Positions 33,597 through 42,989 of a stretch of 64,000 nucleotides of DNA are shown one piece after another. Position 1 is the stretch's first letter; each line of letters starts with the position of its first letter. Both the position numbers and the translations under genes were made by a program. The notes beneath the pieces were generated by a model. It made no database searches, was not told the DNA's origin, and worked only from the letters and a program-made list of their open reading frames with translations. This stretch comes from Sphingobacterium hungaricum. GTDB taxonomy: Bacteria; Bacteroidota; Bacteroidia; Sphingobacteriales; Sphingobacteriaceae. Location of the stretch: contig NZ_MU158698.1 of NCBI RefSeq assembly GCF_015210005.1, positions 558,001 through 622,000 of the forward strand, written 5' to 3'.

Positions 33597-35521
33597 GGGA
33601 TTGCCAATTTATTGTTAATCATTCGGTTGTTGTATTGCTGAACAAATGCTTTCATATTCGTCGTCATCGTATCCAAAACCAGAGGACTTGCATTTAGCAG
33701 GTTAGCTTTCATCAAAGGATCTTTCTTCAGGTCATAAAAAGAATTCGGAACAGCACCGTCATAGGTCATGTAATATTCTTTATAATGCATGTTGTACACA
33801 TCCCCTGTACTATTGATTACAAAATTATTCTTTTGATTAGAAAATGCATCAAAACCAAACGCGACATATGGCTTATCATAATTCATATAATTCAATACCG
33901 TAGGCAAAATATCAATCTGCTGAACCAGCCTATCGGATTTGCCTTTTAATTCACCTCCGGGGTAATAAAAAACAATAGGGATAGCAAAAGCATTCGGCGC
34001 AGTTTTATATTCTGGCAAATAACTTACCGTCGCATGGTCAGCACAGATAACAAACAACGTATTTTCGTACCAAGGCATTGATTTGGCAGTTTCAAAAAAT
34101 TCTTTAAGCGCCAAATCGGTATAACCAACCGGCTCTTGAACTTCCAAAGGCCCTTTCGGGAATTTTCCGGCATATTTTTCCGGAACTTTAAAGGGGTGAT
34201 GTGAAGAAAGTGAAAAGAATCCAGCGAAAAATGGTTGCTTGAATGTATTTATTTTTTTTGCAGTGAATTGCAAAAAGGGTTCATCCCAAATCCCCCAAAT
34301 CCCATCAAAATCTTTATCGTTGTTGTATTCATTCTTACCAAAATACTGCTGTACACCGGCCAGCTTTGTATACGCGGAGAAGCCCATACTGCCGTTTGGC
34401 GCACCATGAAAAAATGCAGTCTGATAACCTTTATCCGCCAGAATGCTTGGAAGCGAAGTCATCGTATTCCCTGAATAAACAGAAAGAACAAAAGGCTCGC
34501 CCATCGAAGGGATTCCAGAAATAATCGAAGGCAAGGCATCAATTGACTTGCGCCCGTTCGCATAAGTATGCGAGAATGTATAAGCCTGATCAATTAAAGA
34601 ATCCAAGAATGGCGTGTATCCTTTATATTGTCCATTCTGTATATCCGTGTTTAATGCACCTACATGCTCTTTTCCAAAACTTTCCAAAATAAGCACCACC
34701 ACATTTAAATCTTTAAATGGTTCTCTTGAAGCAGGCTGATGAACCACAGGATAGATTTTTTCTAATTCTGGTTCACTGAAATAATGAATAGGTTGCAGGT
34801 TAACAGCACCCAAAGTCTTCAGCATACTAAAAGGTGTGTTCAAGACGATCGGAATTTCTTCTGGACTCTTGACATAATCGCCGGCATTACTAAGCGTAAT
34901 CGGACGCGTACTATGCGCCCATCCTCCGCGGACACCACCGACGAACATAAATGCAACAAAAAGCATAATTCCAAAATGGATGGCAACGATTTTAGCATTG
35001 AAGCGAATGGACTTAACCTGAATCGTATCATAAACCTTAATGAAAGCATACATCAGCAGAATAAAAACAGCTAGCAAATACCAATAATCAATCAAAAAAT
35101 CCTTCACCAAAACAAGCAAGTTTGTTTCGTTAGAGAACTGCTGAAAAACTGTGCCGGTGGTTCGCTTTAACGTAAAAGGAAAATAAGCGTAATCAATTAA
35201 GTTTAATGCAAAGCCAAAGCTATTGGTGATGATAAATATCCATTTGGCAATCTGCTGATAAGTCACCGTGTATTTCCAAGGAATAGGCAAAATCATCAAC
35301 AAGATATAAGGCGCATTGATGTACAATAGCGCTACAAGATCAAACTTAATCCCACCCAACATCATCAGCCACAGTTCAGTCGCAGATACATGAGGGAATA
35401 AGGATCGGTTAAATAAAAAGAATCCCACTCGCATCGCTGAATAAATCAGTAACAAAAGCGCAAACCTGATCATCAAGGCGTAGAAAATCCCAAGCGTGCC
35501 TCGAAATTTATTTTTAAACAT
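33593..35521 (-). CDS. LTA-synthase-like membrane sulfatase-family protein
   Basis: The 642-residue protein has about five membrane helices in its first 200 residues (RFALLLLIYSAMRVGFFLF, IKFDLVALLYINAPYILLMI, YWYLLAVFILLMYAFI, IHFGIMLFVAFMFVGG) and a large periplasmic alkaline-phosphatase-fold domain. Metal-site motifs include VVLILESFGKEHVG, GIWGIWDEPFL, SLSSHHPF and VICADHATVSY. At the nucleophile position, NGRKSIDALPSIISGIPS has Ser where LtaS of Firmicutes has Thr. Members in Gram-negative bacteria transfer phosphoglycerol, phosphoethanolamine or related groups to envelope glycans or lipids. The substrate cannot be named. Confidence 0.85.
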   Translation of the reverse strand: MFKNKFRGTLGIFYALMIRFALLLLIYSAMRVGFFLFNRSLFPHVSATELWLMMLGGIKFDLVALLYINAPYILLMILPIPWKYTVTYQQIAKWIFIITNSFGFALNLIDYAYFPFTLKRTTGTVFQQFSNETNLLVLVKDFLIDYWYLLAVFILLMYAFIKVYDTIQVKSIRFNAKIVAIHFGIMLFVAFMFVGGVRGGWAHSTRPITLSNAGDYVKSPEEIPIVLNTPFSMLKTLGAVNLQPIHYFSEPELEKIYPVVHQPASREPFKDLNVVVLILESFGKEHVGALNTDIQNGQYKGYTPFLDSLIDQAYTFSHTYANGRKSIDALPSIISGIPSMGEPFVLSVYSGNTMTSLPSILADKGYQTAFFHGAPNGSMGFSAYTKLAGVQQYFGKNEYNNDKDFDGIWGIWDEPFLQFTAKKINTFKQPFFAGFFSLSSHHPFKVPEKYAGKFPKGPLEVQEPVGYTDLALKEFFETAKSMPWYENTLFVICADHATVSYLPEYKTAPNAFAIPIVFYYPGGELKGKSDRLVQQIDILPTVLNYMNYDKPYVAFGFDAFSNQKNNFVINSTGDVYNMHYKEYYMTYDGAVPNSFYDLKKDPLMKANLLNASPLVLDTMTTNMKAFVQQYNNRMINNKLAIP

Positions 35522-35963
35522 TAACGATTTGTTGTTTTAAAATTAAATTATTGTAATATAAACAACAAATATACAGTGTTTTTGCATTTTAAATTACAAC
35601 ACATGTATCGAAAGTTAACAATTTATTAATGTGGTTAATTTATTTATAGCATATTCTACATTGAGCTGACTTTTCCCGATTCTTTATCAAATCAGTTCTC
35701 TCTCTTTCAGAAGACAGGTTTATGCGAATAAATTGATCGTTGTCGGGTATAGTAACACAGGAGCTTAGATCCAGCGGAAATACAATTGCTTCCTCTCAAA
35801 AAATAGCGCATATTTTCTCTGCTACTTCTTGGCTTTAAAATTCTTAGCATACCTTTCCAAAAGCTGAGAAAACGCCTTCAAATATTATTTTGTTACCCTA
35901 TAAATAAGGCAAAATCAATAGAATTGCGTATTTTTGACCTTCGATTTTTTCTAAGTAATAAAT
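35522..35963. other. Intergenic region between sulfatase and valS
   Basis: No convincing gene. TATTTTTG at 35929-35936 is a -7-like element for valS without a good -33. The middle has less AT-rich sequence with a short minus-strand frame ending LLERYAKNFKAKK (near 35840-35880), which could be the tail of a decayed gene but is too short to call. Confidence 0.4.
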
Positions 35964-38576
35964 ATGAGTATAGCGAAGACATACAGTCCTAAAGAAGCAG
36001 AAAACAAATGGTATTCCTATTGGAAAGATAACGGATTCTTCCGTTCTACTCCCGATGATAGAGAGCCCTACACAATTGTTATGCCTCCGCCAAACGTCAC
36101 AGGCGTGCTTCACATGGGCCATATGCTGAACAATACCATCCAAGATGTATTGATTCGTCGCGCACGTATGCAAGGAAAAAATGCATGTTGGGTACCAGGA
36201 ACCGACCACGCTTCGATTGCAACCGAAGCAAAAGTTGTTGCGCTATTAAAAGAAAAAGGAATTGACAAAAAATCCTTGACCCGTGATGAGTTTTTGGGCT
36301 ATGCCTGGGAATGGAAAGAAAAATATGGCGGTATTATCCTTTCGCAACTGGAAAAACTTGGCGCTTCATGCGATTGGGAACGTACTAAATTCACAATGGA
36401 TCCGGATTTATCCGAAGCTGTGATTGACACCTTTATTAAATTTTATAAAGAGGGCTATATCTACCGCGGTATCCGAATGGTGAATTGGGATCCTCAAGGT
36501 AAAACGGCCGTTTCTGACGAAGAAGTAATCCGTAAAGAGGTTAATCAGAAACTATATTACATCAAGTACCAGATTAAAGGCAGCTCGGAGTTTTTGACCA
36601 TCGCCACCACGCGTCCTGAAACCATCATGGCAGATGCAGCTATATGTATCAATCCGAATGATGAACGCTACAGCCATTTGAAGGGAAAAACGGTTTTAGT
36701 TCCATTGATCAACCGCGAAATTCCGATTATTGAAGACACCTATGTCGAAATGGAATTCGGAACTGGCTGTTTGAAAGTTACTCCTGCACATGACTTAAAT
36801 GATTATGAGCTTGGCGTAAAACATAATCTACAAGTAATTGATATTTTAAATGATGACGGGTCTTTAAACGAAAAAGCTGAAATTTTGATTGGCGAAGACC
36901 GTTTTATCGCCCGCAAAAAAATCGCTAAACTTTTAGAAGAAGTTGAGCAATTAGATAAAGTTGAAGATTACAAATCTCAAGTTGGTTTTTCTGAACGCAC
37001 TGACGCTGCCATCGAACCGAAATTATCGATGCAATGGTTTTGCAAAATGGAAAATCTGTCAAAACCCGCACTGGATTATGTCCAAAGCGGTGAAATAAAA
37101 TTGATTCCCGAAAAATTCACATCTTCTTACAAACATTGGATGGAGAATGTGAAGGATTGGTGTATCTCTCGTCAGTTATGGTGGGGGCACCGCATTCCAG
37201 CTTGGTATAACGAGCACAGGGAATGGGTCGTTGCCAAAACGGAAGCAGAAGCAATCGCTCAGTTCAAGCAAGAAGGCAAATCTTTTGAAGGCATCAAACA
37301 GGAAGAAGATGTTCTAGATACTTGGTTTTCGTCTGGCCTTTGGCCAATGTCGGTATTCGACGGCGTACGTAATCCAGAAAACAAAGATTTCCAATACTAT
37401 TATCCAACGAATGATCTGGTTACGGCCCCTGAAATTTTATTTTTCTGGGTTGCCCGGATGATTATCATGGGACATGATTATACAGGCAAAGCACCTTTCC
37501 AAAATGTATACTTAACAGGGATTGTTCGGGATAAGTTAGGTCGCAAGATGTCTAAATCCTTAGGAAATTCTCCTGATCCAATTGAGTTGATGGGCAAGTA
37601 CGGCACAGATGGCGTACGTGTGGGAATGTTATTGTCCTCCCCTGCCGGAAATGACTTGATGTTTGACGAATCCTATTGCGAACAGGGACGTAATTTTGCG
37701 AACAAGATATGGAATGCATTCCGACTGGTAAATGGTTGGGAAGTTGTTGATGCGCCTTCGACGGATGCACAGCAAACAGCAGCTAAATGGTTCGAAAATC
37801 GCTTCAATCAGGCTGTTGCTGAAATTGACGAGCATTTCAAAAATTACCGTTTGTCCGATGCGTTGATGAGCACCTATAAATTAATCTGGGATGACTACTG
37901 TGCTTGGTACTTAGAGCTGATCAAACCGGCTTACCAAAGCCCAATCGAGTCAGAAACATTAGAAACGGCCAAAAAATTCTTTCAACAAATTTTGGCATTG
38001 GCTCATCCTTTTATGCCATTCCTGACGGAAGAATTATGGCATGAAGATTTATTTGGTTCGCGCGACGAGAAAGACTGTGTGATCGTTGCTCAATTTCCAG
38101 AAGTAAAGCCGTTTGATGAAACGATTATTAAAGAATTCGAAATCGTTCAGCAGATTATTTCAGAAGTTCGGAACATTCGGAACACGAAACAGATTTCGCC
38201 TAAAGTGGCATTGCCTTTGGCGATTAATGCGACCTTTATTGATTTTACGAAATACCAAGACAGTTTAATAAAACTGGCAAATATCTCTACCTTAACCTTT
38301 GTTCGGGAAAAAATCACTGGAGCAGTTAGTTTCCTTGCTGGCAAAGAAGAATGTTATGTCGCGTTGGAAGATAACATTGATGTTGACGCAGAGCGCGAAC
38401 GGATTTCAAAAGAAATTGAATACCTCAATGGATTTTTAGTGTCGGTAGACAAAAAATTATCCAACGAACGTTTTGTTCAGAATGCAAAACCTGAAGTTGT
38501 TCAGAACGAACAAAACAAGAAGGCGGATGCAGAAACTAAGATTAAAATTTTAGAAGAAAGCTTAGCTAGCTTATAA
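35964..38576 (+). CDS. valS: Valyl-tRNA synthetase
   Basis: The 870-residue class I synthetase charges tRNA-Val. The HIGH-type motif is in MPPPNVTGVLHMGHMLNNT near residue 40, and KMSKS in GRKMSKSLGNSPDP. The editing domain (TTRPETIMADAAICINPND) and WWGHRIPAWY are intact, and a C-terminal coiled coil ends the protein (EEYLNG-type segment: ERISKEIEYLNGFLVSVDKK). Length is normal for bacterial ValRS. The gene ends in a strong terminator. Confidence 0.97.
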   Translation: MSIAKTYSPKEAENKWYSYWKDNGFFRSTPDDREPYTIVMPPPNVTGVLHMGHMLNNTIQDVLIRRARMQGKNACWVPGTDHASIATEAKVVALLKEKGIDKKSLTRDEFLGYAWEWKEKYGGIILSQLEKLGASCDWERTKFTMDPDLSEAVIDTFIKFYKEGYIYRGIRMVNWDPQGKTAVSDEEVIRKEVNQKLYYIKYQIKGSSEFLTIATTRPETIMADAAICINPNDERYSHLKGKTVLVPLINREIPIIEDTYVEMEFGTGCLKVTPAHDLNDYELGVKHNLQVIDILNDDGSLNEKAEILIGEDRFIARKKIAKLLEEVEQLDKVEDYKSQVGFSERTDAAIEPKLSMQWFCKMENLSKPALDYVQSGEIKLIPEKFTSSYKHWMENVKDWCISRQLWWGHRIPAWYNEHREWVVAKTEAEAIAQFKQEGKSFEGIKQEEDVLDTWFSSGLWPMSVFDGVRNPENKDFQYYYPTNDLVTAPEILFFWVARMIIMGHDYTGKAPFQNVYLTGIVRDKLGRKMSKSLGNSPDPIELMGKYGTDGVRVGMLLSSPAGNDLMFDESYCEQGRNFANKIWNAFRLVNGWEVVDAPSTDAQQTAAKWFENRFNQAVAEIDEHFKNYRLSDALMSTYKLIWDDYCAWYLELIKPAYQSPIESETLETAKKFFQQILALAHPFMPFLTEELWHEDLFGSRDEKDCVIVAQFPEVKPFDETIIKEFEIVQQIISEVRNIRNTKQISPKVALPLAINATFIDFTKYQDSLIKLANISTLTFVREKITGAVSFLAGKEECYVALEDNIDVDAERERISKEIEYLNGFLVSVDKKLSNERFVQNAKPEVVQNEQNKKADAETKIKILEESLASL

Positions 38577-38588
38577 AAGCACGATACT

Positions 38589-38628
38589 ATTCGGCATGTA
38601 AAGACAAACATGCCGAATATTTTTTTTA
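38589..38628 (+). terminator. valS terminator
   Basis: ATTCGGCATG (38589-38598) pairs perfectly with CATGCCGAAT (38609-38618), followed by a T8 run. Confidence 0.9.
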
Positions 38629-38646
38629 CCTAAACCCATAAATCTA

Positions 38647-39099
38647 ATGAACATTGATTTACTGAAACAGAAATTGTCAAACGAGACAATAAAGTACCTA
38701 TTCTTCGGTTCACTGAATATTTTTATTGGCTGGGTGATCTACTTCGTGAATTACAACTATATCATTGAGAAAGAGAATGTTGAAATATTTGATTTTCTAA
38801 CAATCAGCCCGCATATCTTTTCCCTCCTGAGCACATTCCCATTCACGTTTTTTATGGGCTATTTCTTCAATTACTATTTTGTCTTTAAATACAAAACCGA
38901 CAACATGGGCAAAAGCATGTACCGCTATTTCATTGCCTGCATGGGATCAATCGTGATTAATTATATACTCCTAAAATTATTTGTTGATTTATTTGGCTGG
39001 TATCCAACACCATCACAGATTTTAACGACTTGCCTGGTCACCCTTTATAGTTTTTCGATGCAGAAGCGCTTCACCTTTAAAACCGTACCGATAAAGTAG
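38647..39099 (+). CDS. GtrA-family membrane protein
   Basis: A 150-residue protein with four predicted helices (YLFFGSLNIFIGWVIYFVNY; HIFSLLSTFPFTFFMGYFF; YFIACMGSIVINYILLKLFV; SQILTTCLVTLYSFSM) and the GtrA-like NYYFVFK and QKRFTFK motifs. GtrA-like proteins are thought to flip or help transfer lipid-linked sugars for envelope polysaccharides. It follows the valS terminator closely, so it needs its own promoter or read-through. A block of palindromic repeats starts 35 bases after its stop. Confidence 0.8.
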   Translation: MNIDLLKQKLSNETIKYLFFGSLNIFIGWVIYFVNYNYIIEKENVEIFDFLTISPHIFSLLSTFPFTFFMGYFFNYYFVFKYKTDNMGKSMYRYFIACMGSIVINYILLKLFVDLFGWYPTPSQILTTCLVTLYSFSMQKRFTFKTVPIK

Positions 39100-39134
39100 G
39101 TTTAGAGTTCACGTTTCATATATTCGGTACGTCC

Positions 39135-39245
39135 CGTCATCCTGAACTTGGTTCAGGATCTTTATATTTAAGCATAAAATTTGGTTGGATGAGATGAGAT
39201 GCCGAAATAAATTTGCTTCGCAGCTACTTCGTGGTCGGCATGACG
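39135..39245. repeat. Palindromic repeat unit A
   Basis: The unit begins CGTCATCCTGAAC with the hairpin ATCCTGAAC-TTG-GTTCAGGAT and ends with ATGCCGA ... TCGGCAT-GACG. About 111 bases long. Same family as units B-E. Confidence 0.85.
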
Positions 39246-39281
39246 TGGAAAGACTTCGCGGTTGGAAAATTATTCCCCTCC

Positions 39282-39475
39282 CGTCATCCTGAACTTATTT
39301 CAGGATCTTTATAATTATTTATAAACTTTGCTCGGGTGAGATGAGATGCCGAAATAAATTTGCTTCGCAGCTACTGCGTGGTCGGCATGACGCGGAAAGA
39401 CTTCATGGTCAGCATGAAGGAGGAAGCCCTGTGGTTGGAATGACGCGGAAAGACTTCGCGGTCGGGATGACGCAG
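39282..39475. repeat. Palindromic repeat unit B with partial tail copies
   Basis: A full unit covers 39282-39392. Two broken copies of its right end (GGTC...ATGACGC with GGAAAGACTTC) follow up to 39475. Confidence 0.8.
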
Positions 39476-39528
39476 AATAAAATTGTATTCCCTATTTTAA
39501 ATATCTCATTTGATGATTAAATTTATAT

Positions 39529-39828
39529 ATGGTTTACGGAGGATATGTATACATCATGACGAATAAGAATAATACGACATTCTATATAGGCGTTACTTCT
39601 GATTTATATTCCCGAGTTTATGAACATAAGCATTCAAAATATCCAAAAAGCTTTACCAGCAAATACAAATGCTTTAAATTAGTGTGGTATTCCTCTTTTA
39701 CCAGAATAGAAGAAGCTATTGAAAAAGAAAAACAACTAAAAAATTGGCATAGAGACTGGAAGATTAATTTAATTAAAGAAAGCAATCCGAGATTTTTAGA
39801 TTTATGGGAAGAAACTAAAAACTTTTGA
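39529..39828 (+). CDS. GIY-YIG endonuclease-domain protein
   Basis: The 99-residue protein is a single GIY-YIG domain: GYVYIMTNKNNTTFYIGVTS gives the GIY-YIG-like signature, with Arg in LYSRVYEHKH and the metal-binding Glu in RIEEAIEKEKQLKNWHRDWK. The end, INLIKESNPRFLDLWEE, is typical of the small stand-alone family. Such genes are very often dispersed in bacterial genomes and flanked by palindromes. Here it sits between repeat units B and C with roughly 50 bases on each side, so gene and repeats look like one mobile or repeat-maintaining unit. The natural target is unknown. Confidence 0.9.
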   Translation: MVYGGYVYIMTNKNNTTFYIGVTSDLYSRVYEHKHSKYPKSFTSKYKCFKLVWYSSFTRIEEAIEKEKQLKNWHRDWKINLIKESNPRFLDLWEETKNF

Positions 39829-39884
39829 CCCTATAGATTTTCTCAATATAGTAAATTGTGTGTTTTCAACTTTTACTTCCCCCC

Positions 39885-39994
39885 CGTCATCCTGAACTTG
39901 GTTCAGGATCTTTATACTTGAACATAAACTTCGGTTGGATAAGATGAGATGCCGAAATAAATTTGCTTCGCAGCTACTTCGTGGTCGGGATGAC
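39885..39994. repeat. Palindromic repeat unit C
   Basis: Same layout as unit A; its right end has GTGGTCGGGATGAC, so the outer stem is imperfect. Confidence 0.8.
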
Positions 39995-40025
39995 ATGGAA
40001 AGTCAGCAGCAAATCATTTCCCTCA

Positions 40026-40112
40026 CGTCATCCTGAACTTGTTTCAGGACCTTTATATTTAAATATGAACTTTGGTCATTGGACGAGATGCCGAAATAAA
40101 TTCGGCATGACG
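40026..40112. repeat. Palindromic repeat unit D (short form)
   Basis: The inner tract of A-C is missing, leaving ATGCCGAA-ATAAA-TTCGGCAT as a perfect 8-bp hairpin at the right end. Confidence 0.8.
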
Positions 40113-40169
40113 CGGAAAGACTTCGTGGTCGGGATGACATGGAAAGTCAGCAGCAAATCATTTCCCTCA

Positions 40170-40257
40170 CGTCATCCTGAACTTGTTTCAGGACCTTTAT
40201 ATTTAAATATGAACTTTGTTGGGTGAGATGAGATGCCGAAATAAATCCGGCATGACG
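40170..40257. repeat. Palindromic repeat unit E (short form)
   Basis: Like unit D, with CCGAAATAAATCCGG in the right hairpin. Its left part belongs to a 99-bp perfect direct repeat (39976-40074 and 40120-40218). Confidence 0.8.
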
Positions 40258-40300
40258 CGGAAAGCATCGTGGTCGGTACAACGAAGAAGACAAGCGAATT

Positions 40301-40810
40301 CTATTCCGATTTTAAATAATTTATCAACACATTTTGCATTGAATATTGATCTGTATATTTATTGTTGTAAAGTACATTATCCAGCTTCCAGCCATGCTCA
40401 TTTTTGAAGATTAAGGTATCTTGCCATTTTTCATTATAGCCAGTCTGTTCAAAATTAACTAGCAACACAGCAGAATCGGCATCGTTAGAAAGCTCTGCAA
40501 TGTGATAACGGTTCTGGCCTTCATACAGGCTGGTCAGCAAATCACCTTCAATAATAGACGGCTTATCTGTTGGATGCTCACTTAACAGCATCTCCTCTGT
40601 TTCTTGCTCCTCCTTGGTCTTCACAGAATCAATCAGTTCAGCAAGTTCTTTTGTTATCAATTTTTTATCAACTGTTCTAAAATCAGCTTGAAATAAATAA
40701 ATGCTATCCAGCGTAGCTGAAATTTCTTTTGTAGGAACAGAATTGCAACTGACAAATGTGGCACCTAAAAGCACGAATGAAAATAATTTTATGAGAAAAA
40801 TTTTGTCCAT
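40301..40810 (-). CDS. Putative lipoprotein
   Basis: The 169-residue product from the ATG at 40808-40810 has a lipoprotein signal (MDKIFLIKLFSFVLLGATFV, then SC), with Cys as the lipidation site. A longer reading adds ten residues ahead of the signal and is less likely. The mature protein is acidic, with a Glu-rich stretch (KTKEEQETEEMLL) and a C-terminal half that resembles small secreted domains with a final GWKLDNVLYN block. No family is recognised. Its 3' end lies next to the repeat block. Confidence 0.6.
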   Translation of the reverse strand: MDKIFLIKLFSFVLLGATFVSCNSVPTKEISATLDSIYLFQADFRTVDKKLITKELAELIDSVKTKEEQETEEMLLSEHPTDKPSIIEGDLLTSLYEGQNRYHIAELSNDADSAVLLVNFEQTGYNEKWQDTLIFKNEHGWKLDNVLYNNKYTDQYSMQNVLINYLKSE

Positions 40811-40884
40811 GTTTTTCAACTTAAGTTTAAAGGTAACCATTCAAATTTACAGTAGACCAAACAAAAATAAGGAACATAGAAAAT

Positions 40885-40922
40885 ATTGACTAAAAAAAAT
40901 AGATGCCCGAAGGCATCTATTT
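40885..40922 (-). terminator. Terminator after the ABM pseudogene
   Basis: AAATAGATGCC and GGCATCTATTT form an 11-bp stem; on the minus strand the loop is TTCG and a T-run follows. Confidence 0.88.
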
Positions 40923-40941
40923 CCAAAAAATCACCCAAAAT

Positions 40942-41293
40942 TTACCGATCGAAATCAGCAATTTCTTTATTAGGAGCAAGAGCTTCAAAAGCGTAGGTAT
41001 TTCCACTTGCTAATCTTGGCCCTTTAAATAAAATAACCGCGCCTCTTGAAATCATAGCATCTCCTTTTTGAAAAAATTCCTTACATATTTTTCCTTTGTT
41101 ATGCTTCGCAAAATCATCCTTTGAAGCATAAATTGACAAACCGATTCGGATCCCCGCCATCGAGCATGGTCGTCACATGTAAGGTGCCCTTTTCTTTCTC
41201 AGTCATAGCTTTAGCTTCCCATACCAGCAAATCATAAAATTCTTTTCGATAAGCAGGGAAAACCAAAAATTCGACGATTACAACATATTCCAT
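40942..41293 (-). pseudogene. Antibiotic biosynthesis monooxygenase (ABM)-like gene, frameshifted
   Basis: Two overlapping frames each give half of an ABM-domain protein. The first, starting at ATG 41293 one base after the SDR stop, reads MEYVVIVEFLVFPAYRKEFY and TTMLDGGDPNRFV and stops at 41114. The second, read from 41160 downwards, continues with LSIYASKDDFAKHNKG and ends at 40942. Joined at GGTTTGTCAATT (near 41137-41150) they give a complete protein of about 116 residues with the typical DPNRFV...SKDDFAKH pattern. The total of 352 bases is not a multiple of three, so a single-base indel has split the gene. A sequencing error is possible. Confidence 0.72.
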
Positions 41294-41294
41294 A

Positions 41295-42155
41295 TTAATA
41301 ACCTTTAACTTTTGTTCCAGGTTTCATCTTATAGGCCATCTGCACTGCTTTATGCCGTTTGCCCAAATCTTTTGTATAATCCCTTGTCCATGACTCGCTT
41401 TCTTCGTCTTTTACTGCTGTAACTTTTGGATCAGGCAATACATTCCGATAGGTTGTTATTTTATCTGTAGCTACTGCAATGATTTTTTCCACAACTTCGT
41501 CTGGATTGAATTGGTAATCGGGGAAATTAATTTTATCATAATCAAAAACATTCTCCTTCTTATCTTTTTTCCAATACGATGGAGCTTCGAACATGCGGTC
41601 GTTAAAACCAGTTAGGTATGGCCCCGGATTGATCGTACACACTTCCACTCCAAACTCTCTTAACTCTTTATACATAGCTTCCGAGAACGCTTCCAAAGCA
41701 TGTTTAGATGCCGAATAGGCCCCTGTAAACGGAGCAACAGACAATCCTGCAATAGATGATATGCTAATGATGCGCCCTTTTTTCTTTTTCACAAAATGCT
41801 TCGCAAAGCCTTGAATCAAGAAGATCGTTCCAAAAACATTGACCTCAAACTGCCTACGGATATTTTCTTCCGGCAGGTCGACAACTGCTCCGCCCTCACT
41901 AATCCCCGCATTGCTGATCAATATATCGATATCGTGTTCAAAAGCTTTTTTACGATCGATTTCCGAAGTAACATCAAGCTTTTCTACCGTTATCTTTAAT
42001 TTTTTATCTCGTAACTCTTGTTCTAAAACACTGACCTGAGACATTATTTCAACAGTGGCTATCACGGTATGGCCTAATTCCGCAAGCCGAATCGCCGCAT
42101 CTTTTGCAAATCCAGAACCCGTACCCGTAATCAAAATCTTTTTCTTTTTCATCAT
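41295..42155 (-). CDS. Short-chain dehydrogenase/reductase
   Basis: The 286-residue protein is a classical SDR. The cofactor loop is ILITGTGSGFAKDAA, followed by DVTS, the LISNAGISEGG motif, the catalytic Ser in ISISSIAG and the YSASK pair (Tyr and Lys). All catalytic residues are present. The C-terminal 70 residues (YWKKDKKENVFDYDKI, PGTKVKGY) are longer than usual. It reduces an unknown carbonyl or alcohol with NAD(P). The frameshifted ABM gene starts one base after its stop, so they form an operon and the pair probably once modified the same compound. Confidence 0.9.
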   Translation of the reverse strand: MMKKKKILITGTGSGFAKDAAIRLAELGHTVIATVEIMSQVSVLEQELRDKKLKITVEKLDVTSEIDRKKAFEHDIDILISNAGISEGGAVVDLPEENIRRQFEVNVFGTIFLIQGFAKHFVKKKKGRIISISSIAGLSVAPFTGAYSASKHALEAFSEAMYKELREFGVEVCTINPGPYLTGFNDRMFEAPSYWKKDKKENVFDYDKINFPDYQFNPDEVVEKIIAVATDKITTYRNVLPDPKVTAVKDEESESWTRDYTKDLGKRHKAVQMAYKMKPGTKVKGY

Positions 42156-42431
42156 CTTGTTTAATTGGTGTTTAATGAATTAAAATTTACTAAAACTTAA
42201 TTTATTAACAGATAGAACACATGATTGTTCGAAATAAAACGAGTTAACAGAAAATTTATTTCGCTTAACCTGAGAAAATAGCTCTCCTTTTGCTACTGAT
42301 TCCGAATTTCATCCTGCTTTTCCGCTTGCGAATGAATAGCATTCATTACACACGAGAAAACTTTTACTCAAAAAACCTGTTATCCTATTTAAAAAATCAG
42401 TAGTTTTAATTTCAACATAAAACCACAGCGT

Positions 42432-42986
42432 ATGATAGCTATCCTACTAATCAGTGCCCTAATCGTAATCTTTTTCTTTTATGGGGTTTCGATTTACAAC
42501 CGATTAATTAAGTTGAGAAACTTAGTACAAGAAGCTTGGAGCAGCATTGACGTGATGCTTAAAAAACGTCATGACCTTATTCCTAATTTGGTCGAAACCG
42601 TCAAAGGATATGCTACGCATGAGCGCGAAACCTTGGATAGCGTGACGCAGGCAAGGACGCAAGCCGTTGGCGCAAAGTCTTTGGAAGCAAAAGAAGCAGC
42701 AGAAAAAAACCTGAACCAGGCGATGATGAATTTATTTGCTGTTGCGGAGCAATATCCAGACTTAAAAGCAAATACAAACTTTCAGCAGTTACAAAATGAG
42801 CTTACTGCTGTGGAAAACGACATTGAAAAATCAAGAAGATATTATAACGGAACCGTACGTGAGAATAACACGTTGGTGGAATCCTTTCCTAGCAACATCA
42901 TCGCGAGCATGTTCAAATTTGAAAATGCAGCTTTCTTTGAACTCGACAATCCAGCTGAACGCGAAGTACCCAACGTTAAATTTTAA
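42432..42986 (+). CDS. lemA: LemA-family membrane protein
   Basis: A 184-residue protein with one N-terminal membrane helix (IAILLISALIVIFFFYGVSI) and the LemA body: IKLRNLVQEAWSSIDVMLKK, RHDLIPNLVETVKGYATHE, FAVAEQYPDLKANTNFQQLQ and KSRRYYNGTVRENN. Most of the protein is helical and probably periplasmic. LemA genes are often paired with DUF2207 or TPM-domain proteins, as here, where the next gene starts three bases after the stop. Its biochemical role is unknown; envelope maintenance is suspected. Confidence 0.93.
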   Translation: MIAILLISALIVIFFFYGVSIYNRLIKLRNLVQEAWSSIDVMLKKRHDLIPNLVETVKGYATHERETLDSVTQARTQAVGAKSLEAKEAAEKNLNQAMMNLFAVAEQYPDLKANTNFQQLQNELTAVENDIEKSRRYYNGTVRENNTLVESFPSNIIASMFKFENAAFFELDNPAEREVPNVKF

Positions 42987-42989
42987 TCG

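Noticed and set aside
35640..35880. Decayed gene in the valS upstream region
   Set aside because: Only about 19 residues are open and no homology is recognisable.
39135..40257. CRISPR array
   Set aside because: Units are long, palindromic, unequal in spacing and flank a GIY-YIG gene; no cas gene is present.
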